From Cnuella takakiae (GTDB lineage: Bacteria > Bacteroidota > Bacteroidia > Chitinophagales > Chitinophagaceae), in assembly GCF_001953305.1 (NCBI RefSeq), contig NZ_MTFE01000010.1:5160719-5212858 (forward strand): a DNA stretch of 52,140 bases, in the 5' to 3' direction. Below are positions 7,804 to 17,192 of this stretch, in pieces. The notes beneath the pieces are model-generated. The model made no database searches. It saw only the letters and a list, made by a program, of their open reading frames with translations, and was not told the DNA's origin. Both the position numbers and the translations under genes were made by a program. Each line of letters starts with the position of its first letter. Position 1 is the stretch's first letter.

Positions 7804-8556
7804 AATACTCACGCTTACTCCCTCTGCACCGATCTTGCGCTTAAGTGACCCTATCCAACGCCCTTTAGTTCTTTCCTTCCCCTTTCACCGCTTCAGCCTC
7901 CCAGGCATCGCATCCTACCCATTTCCGCGGGAAGGCTCCTTTAATTAAATTGACCTCTTTATATCGTTACGTCCCCGTTCACTGGAACAGTACCTTTCCT
8001 AGCAACAGAAAGCACGGGCAGGAAAGCTTCCTGAATGCCGATGGTTGCACCTAATGCCTGCACCTATTTCTGTGGCCTTTGCTTCGGCTTATGGGGTTAT
8101 GGCAATTCAAGATCCGGAACTTTTCTCTGGAGGTCCGGCAATTGCCCATATTGACTCTCCCCCCATGGGTATGGATGTGGTTGTCCCATCGGGGGCACAC
8201 GTTTGCCGATAGGCTTATAGAAATCGCAATCATTTTTAAGTTTAGTTGGAAAACAGGCTTTGCCAGCTCTGTTGTGCTACAGGTTTTTATAAGATCCGTG
8301 ATGGCACCTTGAAGTTTGTATTTCTATTGTACACCTGCCATTACCTGCGTTCTGGTACAAGAGAAAAGTTTTTAATAAAACGGTTCTTTTATAGCCATTC
8401 TGTCCTTCCTTTATTAATGTGTAAACACTAAAAGCATTAGCAAATCAATCCTTTACTCAAGTGAAGGGAAAACCCGTTTTGGATGTTAGGTAAAAACACC
8501 TAACATCCTGCAAAAAGGTGGCAGCGTAATAGAAAAATTAGAAACTTGCAGCCCTG
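7804..8556. other. Gene-free stretch
   Basis: No coding signal; short frames have no recognisable content. It holds a perfect palindrome at 8481-8508, just upstream of the lipoprotein gene. Confidence 0.5.
8481..8508. promoter_or_regulatory. Perfect 11-bp inverted repeat
   Basis: GGATGTTAGGT and ACCTAACATCC are separated by AAAAAC. No T run follows on either strand, so it is not a standard terminator. It lies 49 bases before the lipoprotein ATG and could be an operator or a 5' UTR hairpin. Confidence 0.5.
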
Positions 8557-8967
8557 ATGGCTCCAAGAATCCTACTCGCATTGTCCCTGCTCTTGTTTGC
8601 TTGCAATACAGAGGCAAACTTCCGCAATGAAGAAAATACCAAACCTGACAATGTAAAAAACAATCAGGAGATCGAGGAGCTGGCACTTCCTGCCCTTGAA
8701 AAGGCTAATGATGATGTGGAGGAAATGAAGTACGTAATAGATAAGGCTATAAAAGATCTTATCAGCAGGGAAGGCGCCATCAAAATGTATAATGATGGAA
8801 TCGGCAAAGTACTGGGCCAATCAGGAACACTGGATTCAATTAAGATGCGCCTGGATTCTGGCGGGGATTTTTATATAAGATCCATGCACCTGAAAGCTAA
8901 AGCGGAAGCAACACGGGAAATTTCAGCAAAGAAGCCCCGAAAGATGTGCAACAAGTGCAATGATTAA
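8557..8967 (+). CDS. Small lipoprotein of unknown function
   Basis: A 136-residue protein with a lipoprotein signal peptide: a hydrophobic stretch ending 'LLLFAC', with Cys16 as the likely lipidated residue. The mature part is strongly charged and helical ('EIEELALPALEKANDDVEEM'), probably a coiled coil, and ends in a basic, Cys-containing tail 'KKPRKMCNKCND'. No family is recognised. It stands alone between gene-free stretches. Confidence 0.65.
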   Translation: MAPRILLALSLLLFACNTEANFRNEENTKPDNVKNNQEIEELALPALEKANDDVEEMKYVIDKAIKDLISREGAIKMYNDGIGKVLGQSGTLDSIKMRLDSGGDFYIRSMHLKAKAEATREISAKKPRKMCNKCND

Positions 8968-9266
8968 CACGATAACCTTATCAAAATAGGCGAGGTTTTG
9001 GGAAAAAGTGCATAAAGCCTATCTGCTGAAGCCTTTTAAAAGCCTGCGTTTTAGATTTTGCAAAAACCTGTTTCGCGGATCTTTAACCCGAGGGGAGAGC
9101 GTTTGCATCTGCTTCCCGGTACAAAGCTTAAAGTCTTAAGTTCCAAAGATTTCAGGCTTTTACTTTTCCGGAACATCATCAATGGACTTGCAAAGGGAAC
9201 ATTTTCAAAACAAAAAAGATTAGCACACCCATTTTATATTTGCTGGTACTTACATCCATCATGCGC

Positions 9267-9315
9267 TAAAGCAGGGGTGTTATGGTTGTGGCCCTTGTTT
9301 CAACAAGGGCCATTC
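9267..9315 (+). ncRNA. Candidate small RNA element, copy 5
   Basis: The core TAAAGCAG...GGTTGTGG matches the other copies. It ends in a perfect 10-bp hairpin, TGGCCCTTGT-TTCA-ACAAGGGCCA (9289-9312). A perfect -7 box, TATATTTG, lies at 9235-9242. The T run after the hairpin is poor (TTCCGTTTG). Confidence 0.4.
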
Positions 9316-9834
9316 CGTTTGAAAACTAACTGTACGGATTATTCTCTTGCCAAAAATTTCGCACCTTTATTGCTCAACAGAACTTGCTTTTTACCATGAG
9401 CAGTTTACTGATACCTTGTTGATTAAATTAGGATAAGGAGACTGCCCCATTTGTCAATCAGGAGCAATTTCGTTATCCAATGTATTTTTTCCTGTGCACC
9501 ATAAACAATGCAACCCAAGGGTGTACCCAAGTAATAAGCGCGCCAACGCAACGGGTACCCCCAGAGGCGTTCCGGAGTACCTGAAAGCAATCAAGGAACA
9601 ATAGCAAATCCCTATGATCTGCTCTTCCTGCCCTTTTGCACTATTAAGAGTATTCTTGTGCGTCGCTTATGGATTTCCTCTTAAAATTTCGGGGTTTTTG
9701 CACGATAATTTTACCTGGTCAAGGTTAACATATACCTTTCTTTTTCCAAACCATTGCGGTAGTTGATAGGAGGTTTTGCTTCAATGGCTATCTGTATGTT
9801 TTGTAAGTATTAAAGTGTAAGGACTATTGGAAAT

Positions 9835-9862
9835 GCCCCTGTTTTATCACAGGGGCTTTTTT
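9835..9862 (+). terminator. Strong intrinsic terminator without a gene
   Basis: GCCCCTGT-TTTATC-ACAGGGGC followed by six T. There is no gene upstream for more than 800 bases. Confidence 0.75.
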
Positions 9863-10042
9863 CTGCATCTACCTGAAACCCTTCAGGATCATTTCCTGAT
9901 TTACATGCCCGTCACTCTTGCATGATACTTTGTTAGCATCATCACTACCAGTAGGTTCAATCTTATAGTAGTGCTCTTTTTGACGATGCCCCTACTTTAA
10001 CCTGGTGCGACTAGGATTCCACGAAGTTTTTTTACAGTACAG

Positions 10043-10062
10043 CCCCTGTTGCACAGGGGTTT
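10043..10062 (+). terminator. Terminator-like hairpin
   Basis: CCCCTGT-TGC-ACAGGGG followed by TTT; no gene upstream. The triloop and short T run make it weaker than the hairpin at 9835. Confidence 0.4.
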
Positions 10063-10206
10063 CTAACCTTGGGAGTATTATAAGTCCAAATACAACCAAC
10101 TTTGTATTAAGCATGTGATTGCCCTGCCCCTTCCCGCCTGGGTATTCTGGCAGTAATGTTGTTGGAAAATACATGGTAAGGTTGTCTTAAAGGACACCCA
10201 TGTACG

Positions 10207-10235
10207 TCCTGGCTATTCTTAGCCGGGGCTTTTAG
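10207..10235 (+). terminator. Terminator-like hairpin
   Basis: CTGGCTA-TTCT-TAGCCGG (extended by one base pair) followed by CTTTTA; no gene upstream. Confidence 0.45.
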
Positions 10236-10522
10236 TTAAAAAAGCATAGAATACATTTTCCCCGGCAATGCCCATACGGTATGAAGTAAAAAGAATGACA
10301 TCCATGGCTTTCCATTAGCAAGTATTCCAAAAGCTGAAACTCGTAAGTATCATAAAGCCATTCTTATGCAAGCACAACGGATGGAGTAAAACTGCACCTC
10401 CATTTGCCCAAAAATTTTATTTGCACGGAAGTATTTTAACTCATCAATATTTTTAGATTTACGATCATGTAGCTGACTCGTTTTCGTACCTTTTTTTAGA
10501 CCATACCCTAAACCCTTGTCTT

Positions 10523-10768
10523 ATGAAATTTGAAAAATCCGTTGAGACATCACGAAAAGACCTTTTTGATTTTCAAATCCTGCATGCGAGTGTCATTCTC
10601 AGCTATAACAAAAACTTGCAAGCCGGGATTGAAATTGACCTGAACAGAGCAGTCAATGGTGTACCTATTGGTGAGATAATCAGGACGTATAAGGAGAAGG
10701 TTCAGTGCCTGGCCCATCTGACCAAAGAATCCAGGCATAGCCTGCACCACAGGGTTAACAAGCAGTAA
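10523..10768 (+). CDS. Small protein of unknown function
   Basis: An 81-residue soluble, mostly helical protein with charged ends; no family recognised. A promoter-like TACCTTTT lies about 35 bases before the ATG, and a strong terminator closes the unit at 10832-10865. A defined promoter-ORF-terminator unit in an otherwise empty region supports it as a real gene. Confidence 0.5.
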   Translation: MKFEKSVETSRKDLFDFQILHASVILSYNKNLQAGIEIDLNRAVNGVPIGEIIRTYKEKVQCLAHLTKESRHSLHHRVNKQ

Positions 10769-10831
10769 TCCTTGGATATGCCAACCAGGATTGTTTCCCT
10801 CTTTTTAGCACATCGCCGACCAAATATAATA

Positions 10832-10865
10832 CCAGGGGCACCCTTCCGCGGGTGCCCCTGGTTTT
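10832..10865 (+). terminator. Strong intrinsic terminator
   Basis: A perfect 12-bp stem CCAGGGGCACCC/GGGTGCCCCTGG with loop TTCCGC, then TTTT. Confidence 0.85.
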
Positions 10866-11037
10866 CCGAAAGGCTCGTTTAATTCAGGATTCAGGGGGGC
10901 TTCTTTGGGCTTACCCTAACCCCTTCCGCTTAGTTCTGGACCTGCAAACAGGTACAACGATTTCAGCACCCCTAAAGGCAGGCTGTTCCTTAGCGGCATC
11001 AAAATCAAGGCAGACTTACTGCTGATTCAATATAAGA

Positions 11038-12819
11038 TCATTGGTGAACATTGATATCTACGGTTATTGTACAGCCCTGTCCAGGTACACTTTCAATACT
11101 ACACTGCCCCATCAGCAACTCCACCCTGCTATAGATGTTTTGTAAGCCTATTCCGTTCTTTTTCTTATCCTGGTGGAATCCTAACCCGTTATCATTGATT
11201 GTCAACCTGACTGTGTTACCCCTCTGCACTATGCGGATGAAAACCCTGGAAGCCTGAGCGTGCTTGCGGATATTTGTAAGCTGCTCCTGGATAATCCTGT
11301 ATAGGTGGGTTTTTGAGTTACTATCCAGGATACCATCAACCTGGTCGGGAATTTTACAGTATATCTTTGTATCCGGTGATATATTATGCAAGGAAATCAG
11401 TTTCGTTACCGATTCCCGTAGCCCTAAATCCTGCAGGTCATAAACAACCAGGGACGAAGAAAGTTTGCGGATCTCCCTGATCGCCTGCATCAGGGCATCT
11501 GAAGAAAGATCCAGGAACCTTTCCCTGAATTCTACCTGGTCTTTGGCCGTTTCTATCATCAGCTTTGACACACTTAACAGCTGGTTGATATTATCATGCA
11601 GCTCTTTTGCTATGTTACTGCGTTCAGACTCCTGGGCTTTGATTACGGCCTTTGTGATGGTAACCTGCTGTTCGAGCCGCGCTTTCAGGAGTTCCCTTTC
11701 TATTTCTTTTCTTTCTGTAATGTCCCTTATTGATAGCATCATGCCACTCAGGTACCGGTTATCCAGCAAATTCTTTCCGAAAACTTCTACATGAACCTGC
11801 CTGCCGTCTTTGCAGGTTAAAAACAGTTCCGCCGGCAGATCGTCAATCCGCTGCAGCACTTTGGTTAACCGTTCAGCGGCGTATGCTTTGCTTTTGGAAG
11901 CAACCAACAGCAAAGCATTTGACCCCAACAATTCTTCAGGCGTATAACCAATAAGCCGCTCTATAGATGGTGATGCATACTTTATGGTGAGGTCTTCTTT
12001 AAGGATAACCACGGAATCAAAAGAGTAATTGGCAATCGCCCGGAGGAGTTCATCCCTTTTACACAACTCCTCCTTCGCTTGTACCTCCTGGGTAATATCA
12101 ATAAGAATACCCTTGACGGCAACTACTTTATCTCCTTCCTTTATTACTTTGATGATGTCTTTGAACCATCGCACGTCCCCTGCCCTGGTCATGATCCGGT
12201 AATCCAGCGTGTGATCCAACCCTTGCTGTGAAGCTATAGAACACACCGCCATCGTTTGCTGATAATCTTCCGGGTGAATAACCCTTTTCCAAAAGCCTGG
12301 CTCGTACCACTCTTCGGATGTGTAGCCCAATACCTCCCTTGCCTGCTCGCTTACAAAGCTAACCATGTAGTTTACCGGCTCAGCGACCCATACAATTGCA
12401 TTGATTGTGTTTAACAGGTTCAGGGTATTATCCGGCACCTCGGAAAGGACAGCTACAATATGCACGGCTCCACTTTGGGAGGTATGCTTCCCCAATTTTA
12501 CCTTTATCTCTTTTGCTACTGCATCATTCCAAATCAAGCTCTCAAAGCCAGCGTCCGGAGACATCAGGAAACTTTCAACAAAACGAAAGATTGCTCCCTG
12601 GTTGCACTTTATAGCCCAATCGCTAAGGTTATCGCCTTCTTTTAGCGGTGTGCCCTTTTTGAAAAACAGGAACTGCTGTGCGATCTCATTGATTGCAACC
12701 ACTTCAAGACCTGGGTTCACAATAACCAAACCTTCGCTCAGGAGGGGAAGCATGGTTTGCGCAAATGCTAAACTTGTCCCATCCGGAACCGGTGCTATTA
12801 CCTGGTTGATATTGTTCAT
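11038..12819 (-). CDS. PAS-domain HisKA_3-type sensor histidine kinase
   Basis: A 593-residue kinase of the NarX/DegS type. Three PAS-like units are seen (about 15-125, 135-255 with 'RVIHPEDY', 265-380 ending 'IRDITER'), followed by the HisKA_3 dimerisation motif 'ERSNIAKELHDNINQLL' and an ATPase domain with N box 'IIQEQLTNIRKHAQA', G1 'DNGLGF' and G2 'GIGLQNI'. All catalytic residues appear intact. The frame is open to an ATG at 12885, which would add a hydrophobic start; the ATG at 12819 is preferred because a promoter-like TATAACTT lies between the two, but this is not certain. Such kinases usually pair with NarL-type regulators, and none is nearby. Confidence 0.9.
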   Translation of the reverse strand: MNNINQVIAPVPDGTSLAFAQTMLPLLSEGLVIVNPGLEVVAINEIAQQFLFFKKGTPLKEGDNLSDWAIKCNQGAIFRFVESFLMSPDAGFESLIWNDAVAKEIKVKLGKHTSQSGAVHIVAVLSEVPDNTLNLLNTINAIVWVAEPVNYMVSFVSEQAREVLGYTSEEWYEPGFWKRVIHPEDYQQTMAVCSIASQQGLDHTLDYRIMTRAGDVRWFKDIIKVIKEGDKVVAVKGILIDITQEVQAKEELCKRDELLRAIANYSFDSVVILKEDLTIKYASPSIERLIGYTPEELLGSNALLLVASKSKAYAAERLTKVLQRIDDLPAELFLTCKDGRQVHVEVFGKNLLDNRYLSGMMLSIRDITERKEIERELLKARLEQQVTITKAVIKAQESERSNIAKELHDNINQLLSVSKLMIETAKDQVEFRERFLDLSSDALMQAIREIRKLSSSLVVYDLQDLGLRESVTKLISLHNISPDTKIYCKIPDQVDGILDSNSKTHLYRIIQEQLTNIRKHAQASRVFIRIVQRGNTVRLTINDNGLGFHQDKKKNGIGLQNIYSRVELLMGQCSIESVPGQGCTITVDINVHQ

Positions 12820-13353
12820 AAGCAGTAGTAAAACGAGTGTGAAGTTATACCATGTCCGGACAGTGAATAAATTAATCCAGCCCATAAGTATATACCCTTA
12901 CAATCCGCGCTTACTGTAATAGGAAAGCAAAAAACCAAGCGTTGGCGCAAGCAAAAAATTTTAAAAAACAACACTCCGGTACATGTTACTTTTAACCGAA
13001 GCATTTGCAAGCAGAATACCCATGGGAAAAACCGCGCAGCCGCTACATGGGCAAGCTACCGCTATACCTGGGATAACTTAATGTGAATTAAATAAAGTGC
13101 TCGGATTCATTCCTGCTTAGCATATCTCGCAAGCTTCCAGTTGTAGTCTTTATGCTGCATGGATAAACATAGCAAGAGGGCTGTTGAATCAAAGGAAAGA
13201 CCGCAAGCAGAAAGATCAACCTATAATCATTTTTTGATAAGTGTATATGGGTAGTGCAGAACGCGTTTTTATACGTAAAAGGCAAAGGTTTGCCGCCTAT
13301 TGTCACGCCTCCTTAGAATAATGTTGTTACTTGTGTGAAATCCAGGATACTCT
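12820..13353. other. Divergent intergenic region
   Basis: The promoter region of two divergent kinase genes. No coding signal or strong hairpin was found. Confidence 0.4.
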
Positions 13354-16251
13354 ATGAAGGACAAAATTAACCATTGGGTTATTGGCCTTAGTTTGCTCAT
13401 CATTCTTGTCCAGATGGCAATATTGTTTTGCTGGCAATTTCACGCGGATGGGCAGGAGCAGTTCACTAGTGAACTAACATCTTTAAATCCGGTAACAGCC
13501 ACTCTTTTCCTTTTATCTGCATGCTGGCTATGGATCAATGCAAAAACAGGTAACGTCCTATTTGCGCATTATAGCCAATACTGCATTCCCTTGCTGCTGA
13601 TTACCTGCGGCATAACCAAATTAACCGCGTATGCCCACTGGCACCATTTTGCCATTGATACCCTTTTCTTTGCGGATAAGCTGAATGGCCGTCTTATATC
13701 TCCCGTCGCAGCCTTAAACTTCGTCTTGACGGGTTCCGCAATGCTGATGGGTAAAAAGGGAAAGCCTGCTTCCATCCTTTCTTCTTTATTTATACTAACT
13801 ATTTTATTCCTTTCGTTTTTTTCTCTTTGTGCCGCATTTATTTCAGGTGACCGTAAGGAAGTACTAAGTCCATTTATCCCGATGGTTCTGGTAACTTCCA
13901 TAATCTTTTCCCTGCTTGCTACCGGATTGATCCTGGTAATGGCAAAAAACAATTTCCTGGCCAATGTCGCAAATGAGCTGTCTGGCTCCCTTTCCTTTTG
14001 GAAATCGATACCTGTTGTCGTTCTGCTTCCCTTGCTGCTGGCATTTCTAAGGATTAAAGGACAGGAGCTCCACCTTTATGGTACAGGCTTTGGCGTGGCA
14101 ATGCAAGCTACTTTGATGATTTTTTCTTTACTGTTTGTTGCCTGGAGAAAAGCTTTGTGGATCAATACAAAAGAATCAGAGCAAAAGGTGACAGCAATGC
14201 ATTTAAAGGCCAGCAACCAGGAGCTGGAAGGTTTACTGCTTGAGGTGCAAAGAAAAGATCAAACACTTTCGTTGCTTCAGGAACTGGAGTTTATGATGGA
14301 TGCGGTCCCTCAAATCCAGTGGATTGCGGGGAGGGATGGAGCCCTGCAAAAATGCAACAAGTCTGGCCTTGAATATACAGGCAAGACCAAAGAGGACGTA
14401 TTGGAATGGAACTGGTTGCCGCTCTTACACCCGGAAGACCAGGGTCCCTGTTTGGAAAAATGGATGGCAGCGCTTCGTACAGGGCATCCCTTTGATATTG
14501 AATATAGGATGCAGCGGGCATCTGATGGGCAATTCAGGTGGCAGCTGGTAAGGGCAACACCATTCAAAGATGAAAATGGCGCCATCCAGAAATGGTTTGG
14601 TGTTACAACTGACATTCATGATATCAAATTGCTGCAACAAGAATTAAGGGAAAAAAACCAGGAACTGCTGGCATTTCAAAATATCGCGATAGATGAGTTA
14701 AAAGAGAAAAGCCAGTATTTAAACGGATTGACGAAAAACCTGCCAATAATCGTATACCGGCTGGATGGAAATGGAATAGTAACCGAATCAATTGGCGCCG
14801 GCCTCAAGTTAATGGGCATGGCAGAAAAAACGGCTATAGGCCTCAGGACTTTTGAAGTATACCCCCATTTTATTGACAGGGTAGCCATTGCACTCACACA
14901 AGGGTTCAACATGTTTGTTTCCGAGTTTGAATTCCAGGGAACCAAGGTGTTTTTTGAAACCTACATGTTTCCCGATGAATACAACCCGGGGGGTGTGGTA
15001 TGTTTTGCCATTGATGTAAGTCAACAAAAGAAAGGCGAGACCTACCTGATCCAGGCAAAGGAACATGCTGAGTTGGCAAACTTTCACAAATCAAGGTTCC
15101 TTTCCAGCATGAGCCATGAAATCCGAACGCCACTGAATGGCATTCTGGGCTTTGCCGAAGTGCTTAAAAGTTCGGACCTGGCCAGGGAACAACAATTACA
15201 ATACCTGGAGCAAATAGAAAGCTCCGGGGAACTGTTGCTGAAACTGATCGGCGATGTGCTGGACTTAAACAAAATTGAAGAAGGCCAATTAACCCTGTTC
15301 AAGGAAAAGTTCCATTTTTCGCAAAGTATCAAGTCTGCTATAAGTCCCTATAAGTTGATGGCAAAAGAGCGTGGCCTTGAATTTACCTTGCTTATAGATC
15401 CGGACATTCCGGAGTTTCTAATAGGAGACCAAAACCGGCTTTGCCAGATTCTGATAAATCTGATTGGTAATTCCTTCAAATTTACGGAGCATGGAACTAT
15501 AAGTATAACCTTCACCTGGAACAGATCGCTTCCTGAACAGGAAGGTACTGTTGCACTTGAATGTATTGTGCAGGATAGTGGCATTGGCATTCCTGAAGAG
15601 AAATTGCAAACAATTTTTGAAAGCTTCACGCAGGCCGACCAATCCATTACAAAACAGTTTGGCGGATCCGGGCTTGGATTAACAATTGTAAAGCAACTTG
15701 TTACATTGATGGGAGGAACCATTCAAGCCAAAATTCCGAAAGTGCCTTTGTGTAATAAGGGAAAGAAGGGCTCACTCTTCCATTTCATCATTCCTTTTGA
15801 AATGGACTATGCACAGGAAGGCTGTAGCAAAAGCATTGATCACAGTGGCCCCCATTTTGATTTTTCGCAGGTAAATATTCTGGCTGCAGAAGACAATGAA
15901 GTCAATGCAATGCTGCTTTCACACCTGCTTAAAAGCCTGGGATGCAACTATACTATGGTTGACAACGGCCAGGCTGTTCTCGAACAATTACTTGAAAATG
16001 ATTTTGACCTGGTGCTTATGGATGTCAACATGCCCAAAATGGACGGTGTAACTGCCACCACCATTATCAGGAGCCGCCTGGATTTGAAGCTTCCCATTGT
16101 GGCATTAACAGCCAGCTCTTTTAGGGAAGATGTTGATCGGTGCACTTCAGCCGGAATGAATGATTTTGTCAGTAAGCCGTTCAAGATCGAAACCATCAAA
16201 AAAACTATAATAACCTGGTGTTCCAGAGCATCAGTTAACGAAGTTTTCTAG
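13354..16251 (+). CDS. Membrane-bound hybrid sensor histidine kinase
   Basis: A 965-residue hybrid kinase. About eight membrane segments fill residues 8-265, giving an integral membrane sensor region of unknown type. A short coiled coil leads to PAS 1 (about 310-425, 'PEDQGPCLEKW' to 'TDIHD') and PAS 2 (about 465-570). The HisKA helix carries 'FLSSMSHEIRTPLNGILGF' (His588). The ATPase domain has N box 'LINLIGNSFKFTEHG', G1 'DSGIGIP' and G2 'GGSGLGLTI'. The C-terminal receiver has phosphoacceptor Asp890 in 'LVLMDVNMPKMDG' and Lys in 'FVSKPF'. It is the only kinase here with its own receiver. No HPt domain is visible, so the next step of any phosphorelay must be elsewhere. Confidence 0.95.
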   Translation: MKDKINHWVIGLSLLIILVQMAILFCWQFHADGQEQFTSELTSLNPVTATLFLLSACWLWINAKTGNVLFAHYSQYCIPLLLITCGITKLTAYAHWHHFAIDTLFFADKLNGRLISPVAALNFVLTGSAMLMGKKGKPASILSSLFILTILFLSFFSLCAAFISGDRKEVLSPFIPMVLVTSIIFSLLATGLILVMAKNNFLANVANELSGSLSFWKSIPVVVLLPLLLAFLRIKGQELHLYGTGFGVAMQATLMIFSLLFVAWRKALWINTKESEQKVTAMHLKASNQELEGLLLEVQRKDQTLSLLQELEFMMDAVPQIQWIAGRDGALQKCNKSGLEYTGKTKEDVLEWNWLPLLHPEDQGPCLEKWMAALRTGHPFDIEYRMQRASDGQFRWQLVRATPFKDENGAIQKWFGVTTDIHDIKLLQQELREKNQELLAFQNIAIDELKEKSQYLNGLTKNLPIIVYRLDGNGIVTESIGAGLKLMGMAEKTAIGLRTFEVYPHFIDRVAIALTQGFNMFVSEFEFQGTKVFFETYMFPDEYNPGGVVCFAIDVSQQKKGETYLIQAKEHAELANFHKSRFLSSMSHEIRTPLNGILGFAEVLKSSDLAREQQLQYLEQIESSGELLLKLIGDVLDLNKIEEGQLTLFKEKFHFSQSIKSAISPYKLMAKERGLEFTLLIDPDIPEFLIGDQNRLCQILINLIGNSFKFTEHGTISITFTWNRSLPEQEGTVALECIVQDSGIGIPEEKLQTIFESFTQADQSITKQFGGSGLGLTIVKQLVTLMGGTIQAKIPKVPLCNKGKKGSLFHFIIPFEMDYAQEGCSKSIDHSGPHFDFSQVNILAAEDNEVNAMLLSHLLKSLGCNYTMVDNGQAVLEQLLENDFDLVLMDVNMPKMDGVTATTIIRSRLDLKLPIVALTASSFREDVDRCTSAGMNDFVSKPFKIETIKKTIITWCSRASVNEVF

Positions 16252-17192
16252 AAAGCAGTACAAGTGCATGCTTGACGCATGCTTCCAGGTGCATTTAGGA
16301 CTTTTGGATCCTCTATGCGCCTGGAAGCATGTACCCAGTCAAACTTCCATTGTAGGCTGCGCCTTGGGCTTTTTTGCTATCACGTTAATGAGCGCTTTGT
16401 GAACGGGAGAGAAATTGGTTTACCTCCACGGCCACCTGCTGTCCCCATCTTCAAAGTTTTGAAAACGCTTCGGCATACCACTCCTTATCTGCTTTAAACC
16501 TTTTTTTAAACGCGGAATGCAATCCTGTTTACAGATAGTGATGGCCCCCAAAAAGGCCTGCCCTCCTACTTTGAATTTCAGGAACAAAGACCTCGCTCCC
16601 TACAAAGGTCAGGATCTATTTAGCCAGGAAATAACGATAGAGTTTTCAGGTTTTCGCCACGGAAGTTTAGAACAAGTTTCTTCAATGACAAACATCCATA
16701 GATCCCTTTCGTTCTCCCTGTAGGATTTATGTATATAAAATGTAATTTAGTAGTACGGCTCCATTGCCTATCGAATTACCTTCCTTCCCGATTGCGAAAC
16801 AGGCAGCTTTTTGTTAAGCCACAAGTCAGTAAGCCATACCTTATCAGGAGCTGGCAGGTCAAACCAATTTATTTGTAGTTCGAAGGAATGGCTGGTACAG
16901 CAACAATCCCGTTTGTAGCCTGCTTACATGAAGATTGCTGCCCCATGAACATACAGGAAAGTGAACACAAACCTAGGCTTCGCAGCACCTTGAAAACCTG
17001 GTGTATCAAATCATTAAGATGCTTAATTAGGAATTGGTGCCTTCAGGAAAACGCCGGGAAGCGCAAGATGTGCAGCAGCTACAATTGATTCGGCACAAGT
17101 TTAAACAAGTCCAAAGTACTTGGAATCAGCTAAAGGAACCCTGGGTGATTTGCCTTTCTCCCTTATAGCCCCTAACCTTAATACATTGGCAT
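16252..17192. other. Gene-poor stretch
   Basis: About 940 bases with only unconvincing short frames. It begins with a long inverted repeat (16278-16331). Confidence 0.5.
16278..16331. repeat. 17-bp inverted repeat after the hybrid kinase
   Basis: CATGCTTCCAGGTGCAT (16278-16294) pairs with ATGCGCCTGGAAGCATG (16315-16331) except for one wobble pair. The loop is 20 bases and no T run follows. It may be a transcript-end structure or a mobile-element scar. Confidence 0.6.

Larger units (their letters stand above)
8968..10522. other. Long gene-free stretch with several hairpins
   Basis: About 1.55 kb with no convincing coding frame but at least four stable hairpins (9289-9312, 9835-9856, 10043-10059, 10208-10227). 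Some follow TAnnTTTG-like boxes (for example TATATTTG at 9235-9242). It looks like a run of short non-coding transcription units, or eroded DNA that has kept its terminators. Confidence 0.5.

Noticed and set aside
9058-9399. A 113-codon plus-strand frame in the gene-free stretch
   Set aside because: It runs through the hairpin and promoter of sRNA-like copy 5, starts at a TTG and has no recognisable content.
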